A stretch of 64,000 nt of DNA. It comes from Blattabacterium cuenoti (lineage in GTDB: Bacteria; Bacteroidota; Bacteroidia; Flavobacteriales; Blattabacteriaceae). Every line of letters begins with the position of its first letter. The stretch's first letter is position 1. The translations under genes and the position numbers were made by a program. This document shows positions 10,098-19,080 of this stretch, piece after piece. Under the pieces are notes generated by a model. It saw only the letters and a program-made list of their open reading frames with translations. It was not told the origin of the DNA and did not search any database. The stretch covers positions 436,289 through 500,288 of the forward strand of contig NZ_CP059186.1 in the NCBI RefSeq assembly GCF_014251335.1, read 5' to 3'.

Positions 10098-10106
10098 TTA
10101 ATAAAT

Positions 10107-10238
10107 ATGGGAAAAGGAGATAAAAAAACCAGAAAAGGAAAAATAAGAAATAAAACTTATGGAAATCTTCGTCCAAATCCTAGAAATATAAAAAAAAAGA
10201 AAAAAAAAATTAAAGATGTTCATCTTTTTTACCAGTGA
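10107..10238 (+). CDS. 30S ribosomal protein THX-like (43 residues)
   Basis: A tiny basic protein encoded right after coaE. The start MGKGDKKTRKGKIRNKTYGN and the RPNP turn match the THX family, which opens MGKGDKK(S/T) and packs into the 30S head. A run of six Lys codons follows, then a short hydrophobic end (VHLFYQ). Codons run in frame from ATG 10107 to TGA 10236-10238. The last 29 bases overlap the 3' end of the convergent zinc-peptidase gene. Its size makes it easy to miss in automated annotation. The identity rests on the N-terminal half; the tail is longer than in the family members I recall. Confidence 0.85.
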   Translation: MGKGDKKTRKGKIRNKTYGNLRPNPRNIKKKKKKIKDVHLFYQ

Positions 10239-10908
10239 AAATAGACAAAAAATATATCAATTGAGCTAAACTACCCAAAGCAGAAACGACATAAGTCATA
10301 GCGGCCCAATTTAATGATTCTTTTGCTTTATAATATTCTTGGTAATTCACTACATTCTTATTTCTGAGCCAAGTTAAGGCCCTGTTACTTGCGTCAAATT
10401 CTATAGGTAATGTAATAAAAGAAAAAATAACAACTAAAAAAAATAATCCTATTCCTAATTTTAGAATTAAAGAATCTTTTCCTCCTGAACTATAAAAAAT
10501 AGTTAATCCAGACATTATCGCAATATTAATGAATTTAGAAGTGAAATTTAGAATAGGAATTAAATGATTTCGTAATTTCAGTAAATTATAACCTAATCTA
10601 TGTTGTAAAGCATGACCACACTCATGAGCTGCCACTGCAACTGAAGCGGCTGTCCTATCATTATAAATTTTTTCACTTAAATTAATTGTTTTATTTATAG
10701 GATTATAATGATCAGTTAATTCTCCTTCTACAGAAATAACACTAACATCATAAATTCCATGATCTGTTAACATTTTTTCTGCTATCTCTTTTCCACTCAT
10801 ACGTGAGTGTAAGTAAAGCTGAGAATAATCTCTAAATTTATTTTTTAATATTGTATTGACAATAACACTTACCAGAAAAGTAGTTCCTACAATGAAATAA
10901 TAAGTCAT
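10210..10908 (-). CDS. membrane zinc metallopeptidase (YugP / Zn_peptidase_2 family)
   Basis: Putative neutral zinc protease of the inner membrane. The HEXXH zinc motif is HECGH at residues 95-99, preceded by SVAVAA as in the YugP family. Hydrophobic helices lie at about 3-20, 115-140, 148-168 and 205-224. The 232-residue length is normal. The physiological substrate is unknown. Its C-terminal coding end overlaps the ribosomal protein THX gene by 29 bases on the other strand. A TAATTTTG box at 10932-10925 on this strand could be a promoter, but no -33 box matches. Confidence 0.88.
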   Translation of the reverse strand: MTYYFIVGTTFLVSVIVNTILKNKFRDYSQLYLHSRMSGKEIAEKMLTDHGIYDVSVISVEGELTDHYNPINKTINLSEKIYNDRTAASVAVAAHECGHALQHRLGYNLLKLRNHLIPILNFTSKFINIAIMSGLTIFYSSGGKDSLILKLGIGLFFLVVIFSFITLPIEFDASNRALTWLRNKNVVNYQEYYKAKESLNWAAMTYVVSALGSLAQLIYFLSIFTGKKDEHL

Positions 10909-10992
10909 AAAAATCTATTTTAAACAAAATTATTAATTTATCAATTAAAATGAAAATATATATAAATTAGCTTATATGTCAAACTTTTGACT

Positions 10993-12282
10993 ATGAATAT
11001 ACCAAAAGTAAATAATCTAAAAAGAGTCGTTATTATTGGTGCTGGATTTGCTGGATTACAAGTTGCAAAAAAATTAAGAAGAGATAAATTCCAAGTAATT
11101 CTTATAGATAAAAATAATTATCATACTTTTCAACCCTTATTGTATCAAGTGGCAACAGCGGGCTTAGAACCAGATTCTATAGCTCATTCCATTAGAAACA
11201 TCATCAAAAAAACAAAAAACTTTTTTTTTAGATTAGCCCTTGTTCATTATATCAACATAAAAAAACAAAAAATATATACAAATATAGGAGATTTATTCTA
11301 TGATTATTTAATTATAGCAACAGGATCTGTTACCAATTATTTTGGTAACAAAAACATAGAGTCTTTTGCTTTACCCATGAAATCTATTCCAGAAGCTTTA
11401 AATTTAAGAAGTCTTATTTTACAAGATTTTGAATCTGCTTTATTAACAAAAAATGATAAAGAAAAAAAAAGACTTATGACTTTCGTTATTGTAGGAGGAG
11501 GACCTACTGGAGTAGAATTAGCTGGAGCTTTAGCTGAAATGAAAAGATACGTATTACCACATGATTATCCTGATTTAGATATACGATCTATGAATATTCA
11601 CTTATTACAAGCCACTTCTAGATTATTAGATGGAATGTCTGAAAAATCAGCTAGACAAGCTTACAAAAATTTAAAAGAATTAGGTGTTATCATTTGGTTG
11701 AATTGTTTGGTTAAAGATTATAATGGAGAAATAGTTTTTATAGAAAAAAATCAAAAAATAGAATCTTATAACGTAATATGGGCCGCAGGAGTTAAAGGGG
11801 CTATTATAAAAGGTTTTTTAAAAGAAGATATGAAAGGAAGTAGAATTTTAGTAGATAATTATCTTAAAGCCATAAGATATCAAAATATTTTTGCTATTGG
11901 AGATGTTGCTTATATAAATGAAAATAAACATTATCCTAATGGTCATCCTATGACAGCTCAACCTGCTATACAACAAGGCAATTTTCTAGCGAAAAAATTA
12001 AATTGTTTTTTAGATAAAAAAAATGCAAACATGAAGCCTTTTATTTACAAAAATTTAGGTTCTATGGCAACCATAGGCCGAAATAAAGCAGTGTGTGATT
12101 TTCCTTATTTAAAATTGAGGGGTTTTTTAGCATGGATTGTTTGGATGTTTGTTCATTTAGTCAGTTTAGTCGGATTCAGAAATAGAGCAATAGCTTTAAC
12201 AAATTGGATCATTCAATATTTTCATTATCATAAAAGTGTTCGTTTGATTATAAGACCTTTTCATAGGAAAAAAGTCATTTAA
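10993..12282 (+). CDS. ndh: type II NADH dehydrogenase (NDH-2)
   Basis: Non-proton-pumping NADH:quinone oxidoreductase that feeds electrons into the menaquinone pool; it fits with the neighbouring menF and the sdh operon in this window. The product has two Rossmann motifs: GAGFAG (16-21, FAD) and VGGGPTGVE (about 165-173, NADH), plus the FQPLLYQVATAGLEP segment and the C-terminal AIGDVA FAD motif. The C-terminus carries the hydrophobic/amphipathic membrane anchor (LAWIVWMFVHL). A TTG six bases upstream is in frame, but the ATG at 10993 is the better start. The 3' end overlaps menF by 8 bases, tail to tail. Confidence 0.9.
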   Translation: MNIPKVNNLKRVVIIGAGFAGLQVAKKLRRDKFQVILIDKNNYHTFQPLLYQVATAGLEPDSIAHSIRNIIKKTKNFFFRLALVHYINIKKQKIYTNIGDLFYDYLIIATGSVTNYFGNKNIESFALPMKSIPEALNLRSLILQDFESALLTKNDKEKKRLMTFVIVGGGPTGVELAGALAEMKRYVLPHDYPDLDIRSMNIHLLQATSRLLDGMSEKSARQAYKNLKELGVIIWLNCLVKDYNGEIVFIEKNQKIESYNVIWAAGVKGAIIKGFLKEDMKGSRILVDNYLKAIRYQNIFAIGDVAYINENKHYPNGHPMTAQPAIQQGNFLAKKLNCFLDKKNANMKPFIYKNLGSMATIGRNKAVCDFPYLKLRGFLAWIVWMFVHLVSLVGFRNRAIALTNWIIQYFHYHKSVRLIIRPFHRKKVI

Positions 12283-13321
12283 AAATAAGTTGAGATAGAA
12301 TATTTTTTATTTTATTTTCTGTTTCCATATATTCTTGATGGACGTTACTATCTATAGTAATTCCGCTTCCGGCATACAAAGTCATTTCCCTTTCTTTTAT
12401 TCTTACACATCTTAAATTAAGGTATAACTCCATATTGTTTTGATGAATTATACCAATGTATCCTGTATAAAAATTTCTTTTATATCCCTCATTTTTATGA
12501 ATGAAATCTAAGGATTCTTTTTTTGGATAACCACATATAGAAGGAGTTGGATGCAAACAATTTAATATTTCATAATAATCAGGTTCATCATAAAAAGAAA
12601 AAGAAATTGGAGTTTCTAAATGTTTTAAATGACCTATTTTGATAATTTTAGTATTTTCTACATGAATAGAACTTTTATAAGATTTTAATAAGTCAATAAT
12701 GTATTTTATTACAATTTTATGTTCTTGAACTTCTTTTTTTGTCCATTTATTAGATCCCCAAATAGTCCCTGCTAAAGCTGATATTTTTAATCTTTTATTA
12801 TGAGATTTCATTAGTAATTCTGGAGAACATCCCATCCAAAATCCATGATAAAAATCGTACCAAAGACTAATTAAAGCATTAGAATAAGTATAAATCAATT
12901 TTATAAATGTATTTTTGAAGTAAAAATTCCGAAAAGGAATTTTTATAGATCGAGATAAAACAACTTTTTTAAAAAATCCTTTTTCTATATTTTTAACAGC
13001 TTTTTTTATTAAATTTTCATATTTGTAAGAATATGTTAAAAAAGAAGAATTTTTTTCCCAAAAAAAAGGAAAAATGTTCTCTTTTTTATTTTTATAAAAT
13101 TTTTGTATATCTACATAATAAATCTTTTTAGGAAATATTTTTATGGTATAATCCTGATTAAAATTTTTAATTAAAAAAAATTTTTCGACTGTACAATCAT
13201 AGTGTGAATAAAAAAACACTTTATTATCGTAAGGTTTTCTAAAAATTACAAAATTATTATGATTATAATAATTTTTTATAATTTTTTTATATAAAGAAAA
13301 AATACTAATTTTTGTTGACAT
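12275..13321 (-). CDS. menF: isochorismate synthase (MenF/EntC family)
   Basis: Converts chorismate to isochorismate, the first committed step of menaquinone synthesis; aroC in this window supplies the chorismate. The 348-residue product belongs to the chorismate-binding fold. Recognisable pieces are VVLSRSIKIPF, the core ALAGTIWGS, HPTPSICGYPK, and the C-terminal YAGSGITIDSNVHQEYMETENKI. The N-terminal third is divergent and AT-driven (Lys/Asn/Phe-rich), giving a shorter protein than E. coli MenF. A thioesterase gene lies 2 bases upstream in the same operon. Salicylate or enterobactin roles are unlikely given this context. Confidence 0.88.
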   Translation of the reverse strand: MSTKISIFSLYKKIIKNYYNHNNFVIFRKPYDNKVFFYSHYDCTVEKFFLIKNFNQDYTIKIFPKKIYYVDIQKFYKNKKENIFPFFWEKNSSFLTYSYKYENLIKKAVKNIEKGFFKKVVLSRSIKIPFRNFYFKNTFIKLIYTYSNALISLWYDFYHGFWMGCSPELLMKSHNKRLKISALAGTIWGSNKWTKKEVQEHKIVIKYIIDLLKSYKSSIHVENTKIIKIGHLKHLETPISFSFYDEPDYYEILNCLHPTPSICGYPKKESLDFIHKNEGYKRNFYTGYIGIIHQNNMELYLNLRCVRIKEREMTLYAGSGITIDSNVHQEYMETENKIKNILSQLIFK

Positions 13322-13323
13322 AT

Positions 13324-13764
13324 TTATTTTTTTGGAATTATTATAATATTAGTTAGTTTACAAAAACTAATAATATTTTTTTTTTCATCATAAACATGAA
13401 CTTGAATAAAATGTAAAGTTTTTCCTTTATGAAATATTTGGGCTTTAGCAAATAAAATTCCTTCTTTTATGGATCGAACATGATTTGCAGAAACTTCAAT
13501 ACTAAAAATATTAAAATTATCTTTTTTTTCATTTTTAATATTTATAAAAGAAATAGAACTTCCAACACTTTCTGATAAAATCAGAATAGCCCCTCCATGT
13601 AAATAACCAAAAGGTTGAAAAAGATTATGATTTATAGGCATTTTTGCTATCAGCATATCCAATTTAGGAGATAAAAAAATAAATTGAATTTGCATTTTGT
13701 TTATTAATGTATTTTTTTTTAAATCATTTAATTCATTTAATAATTTTTGAATTTTTTTTCTCAT
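13324..13764 (-). CDS. hotdog-fold thioesterase (PaaI/MenI-like)
   Basis: Acyl-CoA thioesterase, possibly releasing 1,4-dihydroxy-2-naphthoate from its CoA ester for menaquinone synthesis. The central hotdog helix has the motif GYLHGGAILILSES, with the HGG turn and the active-site acidic residue typical of the PaaI subgroup, followed by the SIEVSANHVRSIKEG strand region. I prefer the Met at 13764 (MRKKIQK); an in-frame ATG at 13797 would add 11 nonconserved hydrophobic residues. It sits 2 bases before menF, which is the main argument for a MenI role. Not confirmed by sequence alone. Confidence 0.8.
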   Translation of the reverse strand: MRKKIQKLLNELNDLKKNTLINKMQIQFIFLSPKLDMLIAKMPINHNLFQPFGYLHGGAILILSESVGSSISFINIKNEKKDNFNIFSIEVSANHVRSIKEGILFAKAQIFHKGKTLHFIQVHVYDEKKNIISFCKLTNIIIIPKK

Positions 13765-13857
13765 GATATAATAAATAATAGAAAAAATAAACGACAAAAA
13801 ATTTATTATGCAACTAATTTACATTATATTATTTTTTCTATTTTTTTTAAAAAATTA

Positions 13858-14433
13858 ATGAATATGAAAAAAGAAAAACGAGAAGATGAAAATCTTATTC
13901 CTTTAATAGGAATAAAAAATCAAATTGTAGGGTTTGAAAAAAAAGGGAAAATTCATACAGAAGGATTGCTACATAGTGCTGTTTCTGTTTTTATTTTTAA
14001 TCTAGAAGACGATTTAATGTTGCAAAAAAGATCTTCAAAAAAATATCATTCTTCTTTACTATGGACAAATACTTGTTGCACTCATCCTAAAAAAAATGAA
14101 TCTGTTTTAAAAGCGGCACATCGTTGTTTAATAGAAGAAATGGGTTTTGATTGTTTTCTAGAAAAAAGATTCAGTTTTACTTATCATGAATTTTTTAGTA
14201 ATGGTTTAATAGAAAATGAGTTAGATCATGTTTTTGTTGGATTCTATAAAGAATCTCCAATTATAAATTTTAAAGAAGTGGATGATTGGAAATGGATTTC
14301 ATTAAATAAGTTAATTCAAAACATTCGTATTTCTCCAAATTCTTATACCGTTTGGTTAAAAATTATTGTTAAAAATTATTTAAATCAATTAAAATGTTAT
14401 GATAGCTACTATAAGTCGAAAAGGATATTTTAG
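13858..14433 (+). CDS. idi: isopentenyl-diphosphate delta-isomerase, type 1
   Basis: Interconverts IPP and DMAPP, providing the allylic primer for isoprenoids (menaquinone side chain, undecaprenyl phosphate) and for MiaA's substrate. It shows the Nudix-like fold of type 1 enzymes: LLHSAVSVFIFN strand, catalytic Cys in TNTCCTHP, the AAHRCLIEEMGF Nudix helix, and the conserved ENELDHVFVG with its acidic metal ligand. An upstream in-frame ATG at 13747 would add a 37-residue nonconserved extension, so the ATG at 13858 (or 13864) is preferred, giving about 191 residues. The end overlaps the queD-like gene by 35 bases. Confidence 0.9.
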   Translation: MNMKKEKREDENLIPLIGIKNQIVGFEKKGKIHTEGLLHSAVSVFIFNLEDDLMLQKRSSKKYHSSLLWTNTCCTHPKKNESVLKAAHRCLIEEMGFDCFLEKRFSFTYHEFFSNGLIENELDHVFVGFYKESPIINFKEVDDWKWISLNKLIQNIRISPNSYTVWLKIIVKNYLNQLKCYDSYYKSKRIF

Positions 14434-14812
14434 TGCGGCACATAGACTTTACAATAATCATTGGGATTATCGAAAAAATATTGAAATCTTTGGAAAATGT
14501 GCACATTTAAACTATCATGGGCATAACTACGAATATATTGTGAGTCTTACAGGATTGGTAAATCCGGAAACAGGATTCGTTTTTAATTTACAGAAATTAA
14601 AACATATTCTTTCTGATGAAATAGAAAAACTTTTTGATCATAAAAATATTAATTTAGATATTAAAGAATTTGCATCTATCAATCCTACTATAGAAAATAT
14701 TGTTATTTTCATGTGGAATAAAATAAATAGAAGAATATCTCCTAATTTTAATTTAAAAGTAACTTTGTACGAAACGAAAAATAATTTTGTTGAATATGAC
14801 GGAAAATTCTAA
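14399..14812 (+). CDS. queD: 6-pyruvoyl-tetrahydropterin synthase / QueD family enzyme
   Basis: Zinc lyase acting on dihydroneopterin triphosphate, either for queuosine precursor (QueD) or a pterin route. Zinc ligands are His15 (AAHRL) and the His40/His42 pair in NYHGHNY. Catalytic Cys34 lies in GKCAHLNYHGH, and the C-terminal YETKNN has the substrate-binding Glu. The 137-residue length is normal. It overlaps idi by 35 bases and gcvT by 17 bases, so it is part of a tight unit. Which product it makes cannot be decided here; no other queuosine gene is in the window. Confidence 0.85.
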   Translation: MIATISRKGYFSAAHRLYNNHWDYRKNIEIFGKCAHLNYHGHNYEYIVSLTGLVNPETGFVFNLQKLKHILSDEIEKLFDHKNINLDIKEFASINPTIENIVIFMWNKINRRISPNFNLKVTLYETKNNFVEYDGKF

Positions 14813-15917
14813 AAATCTTATTAAAAAAACAATTTTATATGATAATCACATTCGTTTAGGAGCAAAAATGATTAATTATTCTGGATTTTACATGCCACTT
14901 CAATATACTTCTTCCATAACGGAACATATGTCCGTAAGAAATCATGCGGGAATTTTTGATGTAAGTCATATGGGAAAATTTATTTTAAAAGGGGAACATT
15001 CTGTTGATCTCATTCAATATTTGACCACGAATGATCTATATAAAATAAAAATTGGACAAGCTCAATACACTTGTTTAATTAACGATAAAGGTGGAATTAT
15101 AGATGATTTAGTTGTTTATAAAATTTCAGAAAAAAAATTTTTACTTATAGTTAATGCTATTAACATTGAAAAAAATAAAAAATGGATAAATGATCACATT
15201 AAAAAATATGAATATTTTGATATAGAACTCATAGACACTTCTCTAGAATATTCTCTTTTAGCTATTCAAGGCCCTTTATCTTTATATTATACACAAAAAT
15301 TAACAAATATTTCATTAAATAAAATTTCTTTTTATCATTTTGAAATAGGAAAGTTTTCAGGAGTAAAAGATGTATTAATTTCTCGTACAGGATATACAGG
15401 ATCTAAAGGAATAGAAATTTATGTTTCTAATGATAATGCAGAAAAAATATGGAAAGATATTCTAGATGTAGATAAACATAAAATAATTCCTTGTGGAATA
15501 GCAAGTAGAAATTCATTAAGACTGGAAATGGGATATCGTTTATATGGACAAGATCTTTCTGAAAAAATAACTCCTATAGAAGCTAATTTAGCTTGGATAA
15601 TTAAATTTGAAAAAGAATTTATAGCAAAAAAAATATTACAAAGGCAAAAAAAAGAAGGAAAATACAAAAAATTTGTATCCTTTATTGTAGAAGAAAAAAA
15701 TAAAGTTCCAAGACAAGGTCATTTATTAATAGATGAAAAAGAAACAACCATTGGTTATGTTACTTCTGGTGTTTACTCTCCTGTTCTACAAAAAAGTATT
15801 GGATTAGGATATTTTTTAATAAATCAAAAAAAAATAAGTTCTGTATTTCTTTTTATCAGAAAGAAAAAAGTACCTATTAAAATAGTAAAATTACCTTTTA
15901 TCAGAATACAAAACTAA
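14796..15917 (+). CDS. gcvT: aminomethyltransferase (glycine cleavage T protein)
   Basis: T protein of the glycine cleavage system: moves the methylene group from aminomethyl-lipoyl-H protein to tetrahydrofolate; lpdA in this window encodes the L protein. The 373-residue product shows family landmarks: the FDVSHMGK segment, TTNDL, QAQYTCLINDKGGIIDDLVVYK, SRTGYTGSKGIEIY and LGARNSLRLEMG-like SRNSLRLEMGYRLYG. The ATG at 14796 (MTENSKN) is preferred over two upstream TTG codons. It overlaps the queD-like gene by 17 bases. Confidence 0.95.
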   Translation: MTENSKNLIKKTILYDNHIRLGAKMINYSGFYMPLQYTSSITEHMSVRNHAGIFDVSHMGKFILKGEHSVDLIQYLTTNDLYKIKIGQAQYTCLINDKGGIIDDLVVYKISEKKFLLIVNAINIEKNKKWINDHIKKYEYFDIELIDTSLEYSLLAIQGPLSLYYTQKLTNISLNKISFYHFEIGKFSGVKDVLISRTGYTGSKGIEIYVSNDNAEKIWKDILDVDKHKIIPCGIASRNSLRLEMGYRLYGQDLSEKITPIEANLAWIIKFEKEFIAKKILQRQKKEGKYKKFVSFIVEEKNKVPRQGHLLIDEKETTIGYVTSGVYSPVLQKSIGLGYFLINQKKISSVFLFIRKKKVPIKIVKLPFIRIQN

Positions 15918-15996
15918 ATATTCGAAAAAGAAAGAAAATGATAGTTCTATCAAAAAAAAAAACATAATATATTTAAAACATATTAAAAAAAATTTT

Positions 15997-17301
15997 TTGT
16001 TGGCTATTCCTGTTTTCTTGACTCAATTAGGTGTAATATGTGTAGGTTTATCTGATAATATAATGATCGGTTTTTTAGGAAAAACAGCATTAGCTTCAGT
16101 ATCATTAGCTAATGCTGTTTTTTTTATTATGATTATTTTTGGATTTGGAATATCTACTGCTGTTTCTTCTTTAATTGCATCTATAGATGCAAAACAAGAA
16201 TATAAAAAGGGGGCTATTATTTTCCATCATGGATTAGTTTTGAATTTTTTTTTATCTCTATTTATGTATGGATTAATACATGTATTCTGTTATATTTTTC
16301 CTTATTTAGGACAACCTAAAGAAATATTAAATGAAACCATATATTTTTTGAAAATAATATCCATTTCTTTTATCCCTTGGATGATATTCGAAGTTTTTAG
16401 AAAATTTTCGGAAGGATTGTCTTTGGTGTTTCCTAGTTTGATTATAACTTGGATCTCTGCTTTTATTAACATTATACTAAATTATATCTTTCTTCATGGA
16501 AAATATGGGATTCCAAAATTAGGTATTGTTGGCGTTGCTTATGCTACCCTAATATCTCGCAGTACTATGCTAATAGGTATTTTTATTTTATTGTATAAAT
16601 ATAAAAAAGTACATAATTATTATAATCAATTAAAATATTTTATTTTAAATAAAAAATATATTATAAAAATATTGAAAATAGGAATTCCTTCTGGTTTACA
16701 TATGTTATTCGAAATGAGTGCTTTTGCTATTTCTTCTTTTATATCAGGAAAATGTGGAATCAAAGTTTTAGCTGCTCATCAAATAGTTATTAGTTTAGTA
16801 TCTTCTACTTTTCTTCTTAGTACAGGTTTTGCTGTGGCTGCTACAATCAGAATAGGAAATCAATTTGCTCTAAAAAATTATTTAGAATTAATAAGAATAG
16901 GAAAATCTATTTTTTTTATGGGGATTATTTTTATGTTAATTTGTAGTTTATTCTTTTTTTTCTTTCGAAGTTACATTCCTTATATTTATATAAAAAATGA
17001 TGATGAAGTTATTCAACTTGCTGAAAAAATGATTATTATTGCTAGTTTTTTTCAATTATCTGATGGATTACAAGGAATCATTCTCGGAGCATTAAGAGGG
17101 TTACAAGATGTTCATATCCCTATGTGGATTAGTTTTTTTTCTTATTGTCTCATTGCTATACCTACAGCATGGTTTTTATCTATTAAAATGGGAGGAATAG
17201 GAGTATGGATTGGATTAGGGGTTGGATTAACTATATCAGCTATATTACTTTTTATAAGATATCAAATGATAACTAAAGAACTTATAAAAAAAATACAATA
17301 A
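15997..17301 (+). CDS. MATE-family multidrug/cation exporter
   Basis: Inner-membrane antiporter with about 12 hydrophobic helices in two repeats; the family exports drugs or metabolites against Na+ or H+. Typical pieces include LAIPVFLTQLG, GLSDNIMIGFLG near the start and QGIILGALRGLQDVHIP in the second half. The start is a problem: the first start-type codon in frame is TTG at 15997, but reading upstream in the same frame gives a plausible N-terminus (YLKHIKKNFLLAIPV) with no ATG. A good ATG at 15938 lies in another frame, separated by an A11 run (15952-15962); one extra A would join them. The body of the frame is intact. Confidence 0.85.
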   Translation: MLAIPVFLTQLGVICVGLSDNIMIGFLGKTALASVSLANAVFFIMIIFGFGISTAVSSLIASIDAKQEYKKGAIIFHHGLVLNFFLSLFMYGLIHVFCYIFPYLGQPKEILNETIYFLKIISISFIPWMIFEVFRKFSEGLSLVFPSLIITWISAFINIILNYIFLHGKYGIPKLGIVGVAYATLISRSTMLIGIFILLYKYKKVHNYYNQLKYFILNKKYIIKILKIGIPSGLHMLFEMSAFAISSFISGKCGIKVLAAHQIVISLVSSTFLLSTGFAVAATIRIGNQFALKNYLELIRIGKSIFFMGIIFMLICSLFFFFFRSYIPYIYIKNDDEVIQLAEKMIIIASFFQLSDGLQGIILGALRGLQDVHIPMWISFFSYCLIAIPTAWFLSIKMGGIGVWIGLGVGLTISAILLFIRYQMITKELIKKIQ

Positions 17302-17356
17302 TTATTTGATATTTAAATCAATAAGTATATTATATTATAGTTCGTATTTAAATATC

Positions 17357-17420
17357 TATATTTGTTATGCAATATATGAAAAAAAAATTTCATAGCATTT
17401 TTACCATTTTTTTATAATAT
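17357..17420 (+). promoter_or_regulatory. deaD leader: -7 box, bulged hairpin and possible short leader ORF
   Basis: TATATTTG (17357-17364) fits the TAnnTTTG box, but no -33 box is evident. Downstream, ATGC and TATGAAA can pair with TTTCATA and GCAT around an A-rich loop with one 4-base bulge. An ATG at 17367 opens a 16-codon frame (MQYMKKKFHSIFTIFL) ending at 17417, 3 bases before the deaD start. These suggest a regulated leader, but nothing proves it. Confidence 0.3.
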
Positions 17421-19067
17421 ATGAAAACATTTCAAGAATACAATTTTTTTAACGATAATATAATTCAAGCTATCGAAGCTATTGGGTTTAAGTATCCTAC
17501 ACCGATACAAGAAAAAGTGATTCCTTTTTTATTATCTTCAAAAAAAGATGTTATAGCATTGGCCCAAACCGGAACAGGAAAAACAGCTGCTTTTGGTCTT
17601 CCAATTATCCAAAAAATAAATTTCAAATCTACTTTACCTCAAGCTTTAATTTTATGCCCTACAAGAGAATTATGTATACAAATAACACGTGATCTTTGTA
17701 GATTTTCAAAATTTTCATCATTTATAAAAATTGTTTCTTTATATGGTGGAGCAAATATCAATTCTCAAATAAAATCTTTAAAAAATAAAACTCATATTAT
17801 AGTAGGAACTCCAGGAAGAATTATAGATTTAATCAAAAGAAAAAAATTACATTTTGGTGAAATTCAATATTTAGTCCTTGATGAAGCAGACGAGATGCTA
17901 AATATGGGATTTAAAGAGGAATTGGATTATATAATAGAAAAGTTACCAAAAAAAAGACAAAGTCTTTTATTTTCGGCAACAATGTCTAGATATATAAACG
18001 TAATAGCTCATAAATATTTAATAGACCCTATAGAAATTGTCACAGGAAAAAAGAATATAGTTTCCGATGATGTTAAACACGTTTATTATATGATAGAAAG
18101 TTTGAATAAAAAATATTTAGCCTTGAAAAGGATTGTGGATATAAATCCTGATATTTATGGTATTATATTTTGTAGTACAAAAAAAGAAACTAAAGAAATA
18201 GCCGAGTTTTTAATCAAAGATGGTTATAATGCTGATGCTTTATATGGAGATCTATCACAAACACAACGTGAATCTGTTATGAATAGATTTAGAAACAAAA
18301 GTTTACAGTTTCTTGTGGCAACAGATGTTGCCGCTCGTGGATTAGATGTTCACAATATTACCCATGTTATTAATTATAATCTTCCAAAAGAAAGTGAAAT
18401 TTATGTCCATAGAAGTGGACGCACTGGAAGGGCTGGAAACACAGGAATTTCTGTTTGCATTATTCAAACTAAAGAAATTAGAAATTTAAAAGAATTTGAA
18501 AAAAAAATTGGAAAAAATTTTGATCGTGTAATGGTTCCTACTGGAGAAGAAATTTGTGAAAAACAACTATTCTATTTTATAGAAAAAGTAAAAAAAACAG
18601 TTGTAGATGAAACATTAATGGATAAATTTATTCCTGAAATACAAAAAAATTTAGAATTGTTTGATAAAAAAGAATTGATAAAACGTTTTTCCTGGATTGA
18701 GTTCAATCATTTTATAAATTATTATAAAAACTCTAAAGATTTGAATCCAGTTTCTTATTCTTATAAAAAGAACTATAATTCTTTGTTCAACAAAAAAAGA
18801 ATTTTTTCAAAAACAAAAAAATTAAAGAAAGAATCTTTTTCTAAACTTTTTTTGAATATAGGATTCAAAGATAATTTGACAAAATTAGGATTGATAAACT
18901 TAATTAACCAAGCAGTTAATAATTCACATATTAATATTGGTCATATAGAAATATTATCAAATTTTTCATTATTTGAAGTAGAAAAACGTTATAGAAATAA
19001 AATATTAATAGGAATGAGTAGAATAAATCATCTGGGAAGACCACTTTCTATAGAAATTAAAAACTAA
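17421..19067 (+). CDS. deaD: DEAD-box ATP-dependent RNA helicase (DeaD/CsdA type)
   Basis: RNA helicase for ribosome assembly and mRNA turnover, often cold-induced. Motifs in order are: Q motif (PTPIQ near 26-30), AQTGTGKT (48-55), PTRELC, GTPGR, DEAD (154-157), SAT, and [10 protein letters not shown] in the second RecA domain. The C-terminal part (about 475-548) has the DbpA-type RNA-binding fold ending with [17 protein letters not shown]. The 548-residue length fits the DeaD class. A 119-base leader precedes it; aroC follows after 13 bases. Confidence 0.92.
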   Translation: MKTFQEYNFFNDNIIQAIEAIGFKYPTPIQEKVIPFLLSSKKDVIALAQTGTGKTAAFGLPIIQKINFKSTLPQALILCPTRELCIQITRDLCRFSKFSSFIKIVSLYGGANINSQIKSLKNKTHIIVGTPGRIIDLIKRKKLHFGEIQYLVLDEADEMLNMGFKEELDYIIEKLPKKRQSLLFSATMSRYINVIAHKYLIDPIEIVTGKKNIVSDDVKHVYYMIESLNKKYLALKRIVDINPDIYGIIFCSTKKETKEIAEFLIKDGYNADALYGDLSQTQRESVMNRFRNKSLQFLVATDVAARGLDVHNITHVINYNLPKESEIYVHRSGRTGRAGNTGISVCIIQTKEIRNLKEFEKKIGKNFDRVMVPTGEEICEKQLFYFIEKVKKTVVDETLMDKFIPEIQKNLELFDKKELIKRFSWIEFNHFINYYKNSKDLNPVSYSYKKNYNSLFNKKRIFSKTKKLKKESFSKLFLNIGFKDNLTKLGLINLINQAVNNSHINIGHIEILSNFSLFEVEKRYRNKILIGMSRINHLGRPLSIEIKN

Positions 19068-19080
19068 AACTTTTTTCGTT

